This document shows positions 1 to 10,577 of a stretch of 10,604 nucleotides of DNA, in pieces (position 1 is the stretch's first letter; the number at the start of each line of letters is the position of its first letter). Below the pieces are notes generated by a model. It did no database searches and had not been told where the DNA came from. It saw only the letters and a list, made by a program, of their open reading frames with translations. The position numbers and the translations under genes were made by a program. Origin of the DNA: Ruminococcus flavefaciens. GTDB lineage: Bacteria > Bacillota > Clostridia > Oscillospirales > Ruminococcaceae. The stretch lies in the NCBI GenBank assembly GCA_902796705.1, contig CADBQF010000116.1:1-10604 (forward strand), in the 5' to 3' direction.

Positions 1-305
1 GCACGGCAGCGGTGCATCGCATCGGCAAAATCCCTGTTTATCCGCATCTCAACTTTATGCTGACGGAAATACTTCTTCATTGAACCGGAAATATGTATCT
101 TATCCGGAAATATCACGAACCGCTCATGAGGGCACCACCACAGTATAGGATCTCCCTCATTATACCACGGAAATATCCCGTTGCTGTAGGCAAGCAGCAG
201 CCTTTCCGGAAGCAGGTCACCTCCGACAGCAAGAAGACCGTTATCTTCTGCGAGTGTCGGTTCAGGGAAATATATCTTTCCCTCTTCAAGACGAAATATC
301 GACAT
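1..305 (-). CDS. aat: Leucyl/phenylalanyl-tRNA--protein transferase (Aat), N-terminal part, cut by window edge
   Basis: Aat transfers Leu or Phe from aminoacyl-tRNA to the N-terminus of proteins beginning with Arg or Lys, creating a destabilising N-degron in the cytosol. About 101 codons are visible, translated by hand from the minus strand; the rest (E. coli Aat is about 234 aa) lies beyond base 1. Family signatures seen: FPEPTLAEDNGLLAVGGDL at residues 13-31, then PERLLLAYSNGIFPWYNEG and PILWWCPHERFVIFP (residues about 32-68), which match the conserved Aat N-terminal block (GLLAVGGDL, AY..GIFPWY, WW.P..R). The ATG at 305-303 follows the clpA TGA after only 2 bases, with an AAAGG ribosome site inside the end of clpA, so it is the third gene of the clpS-clpA operon and probably translationally coupled. 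The identification is firm; integrity of the missing C-terminal part is unknown. Confidence 0.93.
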   Translation of the reverse strand, partial: MSIFRLEEGKIYFPEPTLAEDNGLLAVGGDLLPERLLLAYSNGIFPWYNEGDPILWWCPHERFVIFPDKIHISGSMKKYFRQHKVEMRINRDFADAMHRCR

Positions 306-307
306 AT

Positions 308-2596
308 TCAGACCTTTCTGCCCTTTGCGGCACTCGTTGTGAATTTTCCGTCTGATGCGGAAAGTACGAGCTTTCCGCCTTTTTTGAGTTTTCCGAAAAG
401 TATATCATCTACAAAGAGAGGCTTGACTTCATTTCTTATCACACGGTCAACTTCTCTTGCTCCGAATTCACAGCTTATGCCTTTTTCCATGATAAGACCG
501 GAAGCTGACTTATCTGCGGTGAATTCGATATTCCTTGCGGAGAGCTGAACGGCAAGCTCTTTGAGCTTTTTGTCCACCACGAGTTCAGCCATTTTATCGT
601 TCATTCCGTTGAATACGACTATCTTATTAAGGCGGTTGCGGAATTCCGGCTGGAACGTGTTTTTTACAGCGTCCATTACAACGCCCGGATCGCCTGCTGT
701 TCTGTTGAAACCTATCGAATTGCGGCTGATGCGGTCTGCACCGGCATTTGATGTCATTATTACGATCACGTTTCTGAAATCGGCTTTTCTGCCCTGATTG
801 TCAGTCAGTGAAGCGTCGTCCATCACTTGCAGGAGTACATTGTATATATCGCTGTGAGCCTTCTCTATCTCGTCAAGAAGAAGAACAGCCGAGGGCGTTT
901 TTCTTATAGCTTCCGTAAGGAGTCCGCCGTCTTCGTATCCGACATATCCGGCAGGAGAACCTATGAGCTTTGCAACAGCGTGCTTCTCGCCGTATTCGCT
1001 CATATCAAAGCGGATAAGCTTTATGCCGAGTTCATCTGCAAGACATTTGGCTATTTCAGTCTTTCCGACACCTGTAGGGCCGACGAACAAAAGGCTTGCA
1101 AGCGGCTTGTTGTCTTCGATAAGTCCGGCTTTTGAAAATTTGACCGCATTCACCACCTGACTGATAGCTTCCTCCTGACCGAAAACTCTGCTGCACAGAC
1201 GCTTTTCAAGCCCGGCAAGGCCTGACATATCGTCAGTATCATCTGATACGACCGGGACACGGCATATCTTCGTGACGACCTCATTGATGACATTTTTGTA
1301 CACTTTAAGAGGATCTTTTCCGGTCTGGTGCAGTTTCCTGTAAGCACCGGCTTCATCGATAAGGTCTATAGCCTTATCCGGGAGACAGCGTTCGTTGATG
1401 TATTTCACGCTCATGCGGACGGCGTACTCTATCACGCCCCTTGCAAAGCGTACACCATGGTAATCCTCGTACTGCTTTTTCAGACCTTTGAGGATATTGA
1501 CAGTCTCCGCTTCGGAGGGTTCTTTTATCTCAATATTCTGGAATCGTCTTACCATGCTCCTGTTTTTCTCGAAATACTTCTTGTACTCTTCGAAAGTAGT
1601 CGCACCTATGAAGCGTATATGTCCGTCGGAGAGATACGGCTTGAGCATATTGGACGCATCGAGAGAGCTTTCACCGACAGCACCTGCTCCGGCAAGGTTG
1701 TGTATCTCGTCGATGTAGACTATAGGCTTTTCCTCCTTGGCTATCTCTGAGAGGACTTTCTTGAAACGCTTTTCAAAATCGCCTCTGTACTGTGTTCCGG
1801 CAAGCATACCTCCGAGGTCGAGAGCGAATACCTTAGCACCTGCGAGCGGTTCGGGTATCGTGCCTTTCTGTATCATACGCACAAGACCGTATGTAATGGC
1901 TGTTTTTCCGACACCGGGTTCTCCTATATGGAGAGGATTGTTCTTTTCACGGCGGCAGAGAACCTGTATAGTCCTGTCAAGCTCCTCTTCCCTGCCGATA
2001 AGGACTCCGTCATCGCTGAGCGTTTCATTCAGACACGGAGCGTACAGATTCCAGCTTTTCTTGTCTTTGTCAGGAGCAGGAACTTCACCGGGCATACCTC
2101 TGACCTCTGCATTTTGAGAATCGCACAGATATGAAGACCAGTCCTTTGCTCCGGTGTGTACAGGTTCTTCCTCTGCATTTTCAATAGATGCAGCCGTTGC
2201 AAGAAGTTCTGCCTTTGAAACGCCCTGCTTTTCAATGAAATATACGGCATAGCATCCGCTCAAAGTCCACATGGCGTTCAACAGGTGGCGTTCGTATATC
2301 TCGCTGCATCCGCTGCTGTATGCGGAAGATGCGGCTCTTTCAATGAGCTTGTCCACTCCGTCGGAAAGCTGAGGGCCGCCGGAAGTATATTTCTCGATAT
2401 ATTCCTCTGCATAGGCATGAACGTCATTTTCGAGTACGTTGAGATCTCCTCCGCAGTCAGCAAAAGCATCTGCATACGGCTGACTGCTCAATATCATCAT
2501 AAGGATTATTTCCGGGGTGACGTATTCATATTTGTTCGCCTGAGAATACTCCATAGAACGGTAGAGTACATCAAGTGCTTCTTTGGAAAGTTCCAT
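308..2596 (-). CDS. clpA: ATP-dependent Clp protease ATP-binding subunit ClpA
   Basis: This is a two-ring AAA+ unfoldase that feeds substrates to ClpP in the cytosol. At 762 aa it has the usual ClpA length. Domains in order: Clp N-domain (about 1-140, the docking surface for ClpS); variable linker (about 140-195); first AAA+ module with Walker A GEPGVGKT at 225-232, Walker B IVYIDE at 292-297 and arginine finger region RR at 354-355; second AAA+ module with Walker A GPTGVGKT at 506-513, Walker B VLLLDEIEKAH at 571-581, RNR at 653-655 and sensor-2 GAR at 712-714. The stretch between the modules (about 420-445) is short, with no coiled-coil M domain, which argues for ClpA and against ClpC or ClpB. 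IGF at 628-630 fits the ClpP-docking loop, so partnership with ClpP is expected. The start is preceded by GGGAGG (2603-2608) six bases upstream. It begins 1 base after the clpS stop and ends 2 bases before aat, so all three are one operon. Confidence 0.95.
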   Translation of the reverse strand: MELSKEALDVLYRSMEYSQANKYEYVTPEIILMMILSSQPYADAFADCGGDLNVLENDVHAYAEEYIEKYTSGGPQLSDGVDKLIERAASSAYSSGCSEIYERHLLNAMWTLSGCYAVYFIEKQGVSKAELLATAASIENAEEEPVHTGAKDWSSYLCDSQNAEVRGMPGEVPAPDKDKKSWNLYAPCLNETLSDDGVLIGREEELDRTIQVLCRREKNNPLHIGEPGVGKTAITYGLVRMIQKGTIPEPLAGAKVFALDLGGMLAGTQYRGDFEKRFKKVLSEIAKEEKPIVYIDEIHNLAGAGAVGESSLDASNMLKPYLSDGHIRFIGATTFEEYKKYFEKNRSMVRRFQNIEIKEPSEAETVNILKGLKKQYEDYHGVRFARGVIEYAVRMSVKYINERCLPDKAIDLIDEAGAYRKLHQTGKDPLKVYKNVINEVVTKICRVPVVSDDTDDMSGLAGLEKRLCSRVFGQEEAISQVVNAVKFSKAGLIEDNKPLASLLFVGPTGVGKTEIAKCLADELGIKLIRFDMSEYGEKHAVAKLIGSPAGYVGYEDGGLLTEAIRKTPSAVLLLDEIEKAHSDIYNVLLQVMDDASLTDNQGRKADFRNVIVIMTSNAGADRISRNSIGFNRTAGDPGVVMDAVKNTFQPEFRNRLNKIVVFNGMNDKMAELVVDKKLKELAVQLSARNIEFTADKSASGLIMEKGISCEFGAREVDRVIRNEVKPLFVDDILFGKLKKGGKLVLSASDGKFTTSAAKGRKV

Positions 2597-2597
2597 A

Positions 2598-2897
2598 CTA
2601 TGCCTCCCTTATCTCCATTCTGAACGGAAAGCCTTCCGCTCTTGCCCTTGTGAGGGCAGCTCTTACCTTTGTAGATGCTATATCATAAGGGTATTTCCCT
2701 ACAACAGCCATTCCGCCCTTATGTACCTGCATCATAAGCTGCTGTGCGGTTATCTCATCTTTATGGAAGATCTCTACCAGCACTTCCACGACGAATTCCA
2801 TTGTGGTGAAATCGTCGTTGAGCATGATGACGCTGTACTGCTGAGGTTCTTTTATCCGGGTGACTGTACGTTCTTTTGACGCACTCTGGACTGACAT
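2598..2897 (-). CDS. clpS: ClpS adaptor, N-degron recognin for ClpA
   Basis: ClpS binds proteins with N-terminal Leu, Phe, Trp or Tyr and delivers them to ClpA. The 99-aa protein has the complete recognition pocket. LNDDFTTMEFVVEVL (residues 26-40) holds Asn27, Asp28 and Asp29 and the gatekeeper Met33, which correspond to E. coli Asn34, Asp35, Asp36 and Met40 with a constant offset of 7. QVHKGG (57-62) supplies His59, matching E. coli His66. Lys77 matches Lys84 on the ClpA-contacting face. The flexible N-terminal tail (1-17), which enters the ClpA pore in characterised homologues, is present. The start has AGGAG at 2906-2910, eight bases upstream. The gene opens the clpS-clpA-aat operon. A terminator for the upstream gene (2941-2973) leaves only about 45 bases for its promoter, and I found no convincing one. 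Confidence 0.94.
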   Translation of the reverse strand: MSVQSASKERTVTRIKEPQQYSVIMLNDDFTTMEFVVEVLVEIFHKDEITAQQLMMQVHKGGMAVVGKYPYDIASTKVRAALTRARAEGFPFRMEIREA

Positions 2898-2905
2898 CAG
2901 ATCAA

Positions 2906-2930
2906 CTCCTGTACTGCTCCTGATAGGAGC
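2906..2930 (-). promoter_or_regulatory. clpS leader: small hairpin next to a duplicated Shine-Dalgarno-like sequence
   Basis: Read on the minus strand, GCTCCT (2930-2925) and AGGAGC (2921-2916) form a perfect 6 bp stem with a 3-base loop. CAGGAG occurs twice, at 2922-2917 inside the hairpin and at 2911-2906 as the real ribosome site. The single CTCCT arm can therefore pair with either copy, and the second pairing would hide the ribosome site. The geometry is plain in the sequence; any regulatory role is inference. Confidence 0.35.
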
Positions 2931-2940
2931 TTATTTATCG

Positions 2941-2973
2941 CAAAACAAGGAACGTCCCGGCAGAACGTTCCCT
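2941..2973 (-). terminator. Rho-independent terminator after the bilin-reductase-like gene
   Basis: On the minus strand, GGAACGT (2971-2965) pairs with ACGTTCC (2955-2949) around a 9-base loop. A G-U pair (2972/2948) and an A-T pair (2973/2947) extend the stem to 9. It is followed by GTTTTG at 2946-2941, so the stem flows straight into a T-rich tail. It lies 14 bases past the stop codon of the upstream gene and separates it from clpS. The tail is short, so some readthrough into clpS is possible. Confidence 0.7.
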
Positions 2974-2986
2974 TTGCTTGTATAGA

Positions 2987-3799
2987 TCATTTATTACCGA
3001 AGATCTCTGTTCCGAAAAGCACCTTATCAAAGAAATCCTTTGTTCTTTCGCTGCCTATAGCTTTTTTGAACATATCGGTAGATATACCGCCCTGAGAGAT
3101 CAGGCGGTCAGTGAATTTCCGGTTGAGTTCACACTTGACTTTTCTTTCCTCCTGTGTGAGCTGAGGAAGTTTTGCGGCAGCTTCGAGGTAGATGCTCACT
3201 GCATCGCAGAACATCTCATAGATAGCCGGATCGTCGCATGGCTTGCCGGACTTGTGAAGAACGACGCTCATCATGTCGTCCTGCCATGACGGTGTTGTCC
3301 TTACATCTTCAAGATAGCTGTACTTCAGGGCGAAACTGCGGAGCTGGTCGATGACTTCCCTGTACTCCTCGCTGTCTTTGCTGCTGACTGTGTCATAGAA
3401 TTCGGTATATGCCATTCTCTTTCCGAGCATATAAATATAATCAGCCGAAAGGATAGGCATTTCCTTCTCGAACGGTGTAATTATGAAAGAGAGCATCTGC
3501 ATGACTCCTACGTTTACTTTCATCACAGAGAGATTTCCTATGCCGCATATCTCGTACTGCGAGACGTTGAACTTCACTGCCTTATTCAGTGCGATCTGCT
3601 GATATTTTCCCGGATCAAGAGGTCTTATCTTTGCGTTCTCAGTTATTGTACGCATACCTCCGCTGAGAGTCACGTTCATTGATCTTACATTCTTTGAGAT
3701 ACTTGCTGCTGCGAATGCTGCACCTGTTCCGGCGAGAAGAGCTGAACCGAGCAGTATGCCTTTTACGAGCTTTTTATTATTCTCCGCTTTGTTTTTCAT
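2987..3799 (-). CDS. Exported or membrane-anchored protein resembling ferredoxin-dependent bilin reductases (distant homologue)
   Basis: This 270-aa protein has a lysine-rich N-terminus, a hydrophobic segment at about 14-30 (GILLGSALLAGTGAAFA) and a possible AFA cleavage site at 28-30, so the rest should face outward or sit on the membrane. The remainder matches the phycocyanobilin:ferredoxin oxidoreductase family by eye in three collinear blocks. EMPILSADYIYMLGKRMAY (113-131) resembles LPLFGCDIV of PcyA, with Asp120 at the place of catalytic Asp105. PSW (170-172) matches PPW. DMFKKAIGSERTKDFFDKVLF (242-262) aligns without gaps to the PcyA C-terminus [20 protein letters not shown] region. The PcyA residues His88 and Glu76 are not kept; other family members also vary there. 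Known members reduce biliverdin with ferredoxin, in the cytosol or plastid, so an export signal is odd. It could instead be a tetrapyrrole-binding or otherwise repurposed fold. The start is fixed by AAAGGAG at 3807-3813. Internal Met41 lacks a ribosome site. Confidence 0.55.
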   Translation of the reverse strand: MKNKAENNKKLVKGILLGSALLAGTGAAFAAASISKNVRSMNVTLSGGMRTITENAKIRPLDPGKYQQIALNKAVKFNVSQYEICGIGNLSVMKVNVGVMQMLSFIITPFEKEMPILSADYIYMLGKRMAYTEFYDTVSSKDSEEYREVIDQLRSFALKYSYLEDVRTTPSWQDDMMSVVLHKSGKPCDDPAIYEMFCDAVSIYLEAAAKLPQLTQEERKVKCELNRKFTDRLISQGGISTDMFKKAIGSERTKDFFDKVLFGTEIFGNK

Positions 3800-3830
3800 C
3801 TGATATCTCCTTTCTTACTGTGAAAGACAG

Positions 3831-3846
3831 CACATACTATCACATA
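3831..3846 (-). repeat. Direct repeat TATGTG-n4-TATGTG at the presumed transcription start
   Basis: On the minus strand TATGTG occurs at 3846-3841 and again at 3836-3831, one helical turn apart, starting two bases past the -10 box of the promoter at 3848-3876 and spanning the expected start site. Two same-face half-sites at this place would suit a repressor, but the repeat is short and could be chance. Confidence 0.3.
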
Positions 3847-3847
3847 A

Positions 3848-3876
3848 ATTATATCATGAGTTTGAGTTTCTGTCAA
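3848..3876 (-). promoter_or_regulatory. Consensus sigma-A promoter of the bilin-reductase-like gene
   Basis: The -35 box TTGACA (3876-3871) and the -10 box TATAAT (3853-3848) are both perfect, the spacer is 17 bp, and TGA just before the -10 gives an extended -10 motif. Transcription would start near 3841, leaving a leader of about 42 bases with AAAGGAG. It is the best-matching promoter in the window. Confidence 0.88.
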
Positions 3877-4033
3877 TAAAATCCGCTGTATGTTCATTAG
3901 AATAACCGCTATATTTTTTGTGCATTTTTCACTAACGCATAAGATAACACGATGAAAGCAGCACTAAGCGATAATGTCAGTAATGACTATAAAATCGCAT
4001 GATTTATTTCAAAAATTTAATATTAAGTGTTTA
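3877..4033. other. AT-rich divergent spacer between the two promoters
   Basis: This stretch separates the minus-strand promoter at 3848-3876 from the plus-strand promoter at 4034-4062. It is AT-rich, with runs such as the T6 near 3915-3920, which could serve as upstream promoter elements for either direction. I see no open reading frame with a ribosome site, no stable hairpin and no clear operator. Confidence 0.5.
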
Positions 4034-4062
4034 TTTACATTCGCAGAAAAATATTGTATAAT
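4034..4062 (+). promoter_or_regulatory. Sigma-A promoter of the glutamine synthetase-like gene
   Basis: TTTACA at 4034-4039 (5 of 6 matches to the -35 consensus), a 17 bp spacer, and a perfect TATAAT at 4057-4062. Transcription would start near 4069, giving a leader of only about 26 bases that holds the GGAGG ribosome site at 4082-4086. That leaves no room for a leader terminator or an ANTAR-type double hairpin. Confidence 0.75.
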
Positions 4063-4094
4063 AATAAAAGTGTTTTTTTACGGAGGTTTTTTCT

Positions 4095-5387
4095 ATGAGC
4101 CAAGCTCCAAAAGAGATCCTCAAATTTGTTGAGGAGAACGATGTCAAGTTCATACGCCTGACTTTCTGTGATATTTCAGGCAATCTCAAAAATGTTGCGA
4201 TAATGCCGGACGAGCTGGAAAGAGCTTTTACGTGCGGCATACCTTTCGATGCTTCTTCACTGGGCAGCGATATCTCTGATCTGCTGCTCTTTCCGGATAT
4301 ATCCACTCTCTCGGTGCTTCCGTGGAGGCCGAGATCGGGCAGAGTCGTCCGTTTCTTCTGTGACCTGCGTAATCCTGACGGTACAGATTTTGAGGGCGAT
4401 ATCCGCAGAGACCTTACAAGATATATAAACGAACTGCGGCTCAACGGCTTTTCGTGTGAAATGGGTACTAAGTGCGAATTCTATCTGTTTGACCTTGACG
4501 AGAAAGGTCAGCCTACAAAGATACCTCACGACAGCGGCAGCTTCCTCGATGTAGCTCCGCTCGATAAATGTGAGAACGCAAGGCGTGAGATATGTCTTTC
4601 ACTTGAAGAAATGGGTATGCACCCGATAAGTTCATGCCACAAGCACGGCCCCGGACAGAACGAGATCGATTTCCGTGAGAATGAACCTGTTGCTGCTGCT
4701 GATAATATGGTGCATTACAAGACTGTCGTAAAATCCATAGCCGCACAGAACGGTCTGTTCGCTTCGTTCATGCCGAAGCCTTTGCCGAATGAACACGGCA
4801 GTGCATTGAGCATTTCTATAAGCCTTAAAAAGAACGGAGAGAATATCTTTGGCACAGGCGGAGATATCCCGTTCGAGGGACGATGCTTCATTTCCGGTGT
4901 ACTAAGGCATATACGTGAGATAACGGCTTTCCTCAATCCGATCACCAATTCGTACAAAAGGTTCGGCATCGGCTACGCTCCGAAATATGTCAACTGGTCG
5001 TTCGAGAACCGCTCTCAGCTAATACGTATCCCCTGCATTTCAGGTGTGACTCCGAGGATAGAGATACGTTCTGCCGATGCGTGCTGCAATCCGTATATCA
5101 CTTTCAAGCTGATACTCGCTGCCGGTATCGAAGGACTGCGTTCGGGAGACTGTTCACTCATGGAAAGCACCATGAAGGAAGATATGTCCCCTGCCGGATT
5201 TGAACCTCTGCCGCTGTCACTGAGAGAGGCTCTTGATATCGCAAGGGAGAGCAGCTTTGTAAAGCAGAATCTCCCGGAGAATATTTTGTCTACCGCATTC
5301 GCACAGATAAGCAAGCAGCTCCAGCAGTATGACCTCGCTCGAAATAAGGACGAATTTGAAGATATGACATATTTTAAATTTATGTGA
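4095..5387 (+). CDS. Glutamine synthetase type I homologue with degenerate active site, probable pseudoenzyme
   Basis: The fold is glutamine synthetase I (430 aa; short clostridial form without an adenylylation loop). Recognisable landmarks: FDASS (51-55), LLLFPD..T (63-71), PGQNEIDF (186-193), NSYKRFG (285-291), NRSQLIRIP (305-313), RIEIR (321-325) and CNPY (331-334). Residues that bind metals and glutamate in Salmonella GlnA are changed. Glu129 is Lys126 (GTKCEF), Glu212 is Lys183 (SSCHKHGPGQ), His269 is Ser239 (HGSALSISISL), and the flap base Glu327, which should precede Ala-Pro, is Tyr294 (GIGYAPKY). Glu131, Glu220 and Glu357 are retained as Glu128, Glu190 and Glu323. With two metal-ligand Glu reversed in charge and the base lost, ATP-dependent glutamine synthesis is unlikely. 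The frame is intact with normal codon use and good expression signals, so it is not a decaying pseudogene. It is followed after 15 bases by an ANTAR protein, suggesting a sensing or scaffold role in nitrogen control. That role is inference. Confidence 0.85.
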   Translation: MSQAPKEILKFVEENDVKFIRLTFCDISGNLKNVAIMPDELERAFTCGIPFDASSLGSDISDLLLFPDISTLSVLPWRPRSGRVVRFFCDLRNPDGTDFEGDIRRDLTRYINELRLNGFSCEMGTKCEFYLFDLDEKGQPTKIPHDSGSFLDVAPLDKCENARREICLSLEEMGMHPISSCHKHGPGQNEIDFRENEPVAAADNMVHYKTVVKSIAAQNGLFASFMPKPLPNEHGSALSISISLKKNGENIFGTGGDIPFEGRCFISGVLRHIREITAFLNPITNSYKRFGIGYAPKYVNWSFENRSQLIRIPCISGVTPRIEIRSADACCNPYITFKLILAAGIEGLRSGDCSLMESTMKEDMSPAGFEPLPLSLREALDIARESSFVKQNLPENILSTAFAQISKQLQQYDLARNKDEFEDMTYFKFM

Positions 5388-5402
5388 TAGGGCTGATCTT
5401 TT

Positions 5403-5966
5403 ATGAAAAGAGCGATAATAGTATCTCAGGCAGGTCAGGAAGCTGAAACAGCCGGTCAGGTCCTCAGAGCTGCCGGATTCGTAAAAACTGCGGAAGTCTC
5501 CGGCTGTGCCGAAGCAAGGCGTTATCTCACAGGCGATGTGCTGCCGGATATCATGATAATAAATTCACCTCTTCCCGATGAATCAGGACACGAACTCGCA
5601 CTCATGGCGGCTTCTGCTGCGGCGTGCGGTGTTATCTTCATTGTGCCGGGAAATATAGCGGACGAAACAGCCGACAGCTTCGCCGGGAGCGGCATACGTG
5701 TGATAACTCGTCCTCTGAACAGGAAAATACTCACTGAAACGATAGCTGAGCTTTCTGCCGGAACTCCGGCTGTGGACAAGGAAAGCCCTGATCTCCTTAT
5801 AAGGATAGATGAGATAAGGCTGATAAACAAAGCGAAGCGTACTCTCATGGAATACCTTGGCTTTACCGAGCCGCAGGCTCACAGGTATATCGAAAAACAA
5901 GCAATGGACAACCGCCAGACTCGTCTGGAGGTAGCGGAAAAGATCATATCTTCATACGACAAATAA
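5403..5966 (+). CDS. ANTAR-domain RNA-binding regulator with a pseudo-receiver domain
   Basis: Residues 1-118 have the size and strand pattern of a response-regulator receiver, but the phosphorylation chemistry is gone. The acidic pair after strand 1 is missing (IIVSQAG, 5-11). The acceptor position in DIMIINSPLPDESG (49-62) is Asn54 instead of Asp. The usual Lys near the end is Arg103 (TRPLNR). Residues 131-183 match ANTAR: a helix with INKAKRTLMEYLG (141-153), then TEPQAHRYIEKQAMDNR (155-171) and VAEKII (177-182), the usual three-helix pattern with the AK, LM and A..Y signature. ANTAR domains bind paired RNA hairpins and prevent transcription termination in characterised cases, and glnA-linked ANTAR regulators are known in clostridia. 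The gene begins 15 bases after the synthetase-like gene behind a weak AGGG site, and they share one promoter and one terminator. Its target RNA is not visible here. Signal input may come from its gene partner rather than from a kinase; this is inference. Confidence 0.88.
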   Translation: MKRAIIVSQAGQEAETAGQVLRAAGFVKTAEVSGCAEARRYLTGDVLPDIMIINSPLPDESGHELALMAASAAACGVIFIVPGNIADETADSFAGSGIRVITRPLNRKILTETIAELSAGTPAVDKESPDLLIRIDEIRLINKAKRTLMEYLGFTEPQAHRYIEKQAMDNRQTRLEVAEKIISSYDK

Positions 5967-5978
5967 AATACATATTTC

Positions 5979-6023
5979 ACGCCCCGAAGCAGCTCAGGAT
6001 ACTGCTTCGGGGCGTTGTTTTCT
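5979..6023 (+). terminator. Strong rho-independent terminator after the ANTAR gene
   Basis: ACGCCCCGAAGCAG (5979-5992) and CTGCTTCGGGGCGT (6002-6015) form a perfect 14 bp GC-rich stem with a 9-base loop, followed by TGTTTTCT (6016-6023). It lies 12 bases after the ANTAR stop and ends the two-gene operon. Confidence 0.92.
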
Positions 6024-6101
6024 GAGGCACTTCATGAAGTAATTTTTTTATCAAAGTTATTCATCAGTCACAATTTGTCCACCATTTCTCCGGAAAATGA
6101 G

Positions 6102-6130
6102 TTGAATATGACGATATAATTGTTTATAAT
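6102..6130 (+). promoter_or_regulatory. Sigma-A promoter of the beta-galactosidase gene
   Basis: TTGAAT at 6102-6107 (4 of 6 to consensus), a 17 bp spacer, and a perfect TATAAT at 6125-6130. Transcription would start near 6137, giving a leader of about 57 AT-rich bases with GGGGA at 6182-6186, seven bases before the ATG. A second TATAAT at 6115-6120 has no fitting -35 box. I saw no catabolite-control (cre) site that I could defend. Confidence 0.7.
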
Positions 6131-6169
6131 TATGATTGGAAGTTCAGTTCGTTTTATATAAAAAAATAA

Positions 6170-10438
<4,269 letters not shown>

Positions 10439-10507
10439 CCGGAAATAACTCACGCAGACTCAGCGGAAAATCCCGTTCCGGATTGGCTCTGACTGCATGA
10501 TACCTAT

Positions 10508-10546
10508 AAGGAAGGACTGTTCAGGCATCAGTCCTTCCTTAATTTT
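10508..10546 (+). terminator. Rho-independent terminator after the beta-galactosidase gene
   Basis: AAGGAAGGACTG (10508-10519) and CAGTCCTTCCTT (10529-10540) form a perfect 12 bp stem with a 9-base loop, followed by AATTTT. It is 70 bases after the stop codon. The short T-run makes it moderately strong. Confidence 0.85.
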
Positions 10547-10577
10547 GCGTTCTGACAAACATATTGAAAAAAAGTTA

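Noticed and set aside
2898..2948. A possible clpS promoter on the minus strand: TTGTTT (2948-2943), 17 bases, TATCAG.
   Set aside because: Only 3 of 6 and 4 of 6 consensus matches, and the boxes overlap the terminator tail and the leader hairpin. Readthrough from upstream is equally possible.
3940..4000. Search for tandem hairpins that an ANTAR protein could bind upstream of the synthetase-like gene.
   Set aside because: Only trivial 4 bp stems such as GTCA-GTAA-TGAC were seen, upstream of the assigned promoter and without the paired-hexaloop layout.
5993..6001. The loops of the two plus-strand terminators share TCAGG (5994-5998 and 10521-10525).
   Set aside because: Five shared bases in 9-base loops are easily chance, and the stems are unrelated.
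6029..6040. Palindrome ACTTCATGAAGT followed by a run of T, resembling a second terminator.
   Set aside because: Without a loop it can form only a 4 bp stem around CATG, too weak to terminate, and a strong terminator lies just upstream.
10439..10481. CCGGAA just after the beta-galactosidase stop and TTCCGG about 37 bases later, a possible large stem.
   Set aside because: Only 6 bp with a loop of about 31 bases and no T-run; the nearby 12 bp hairpin is the better terminator.
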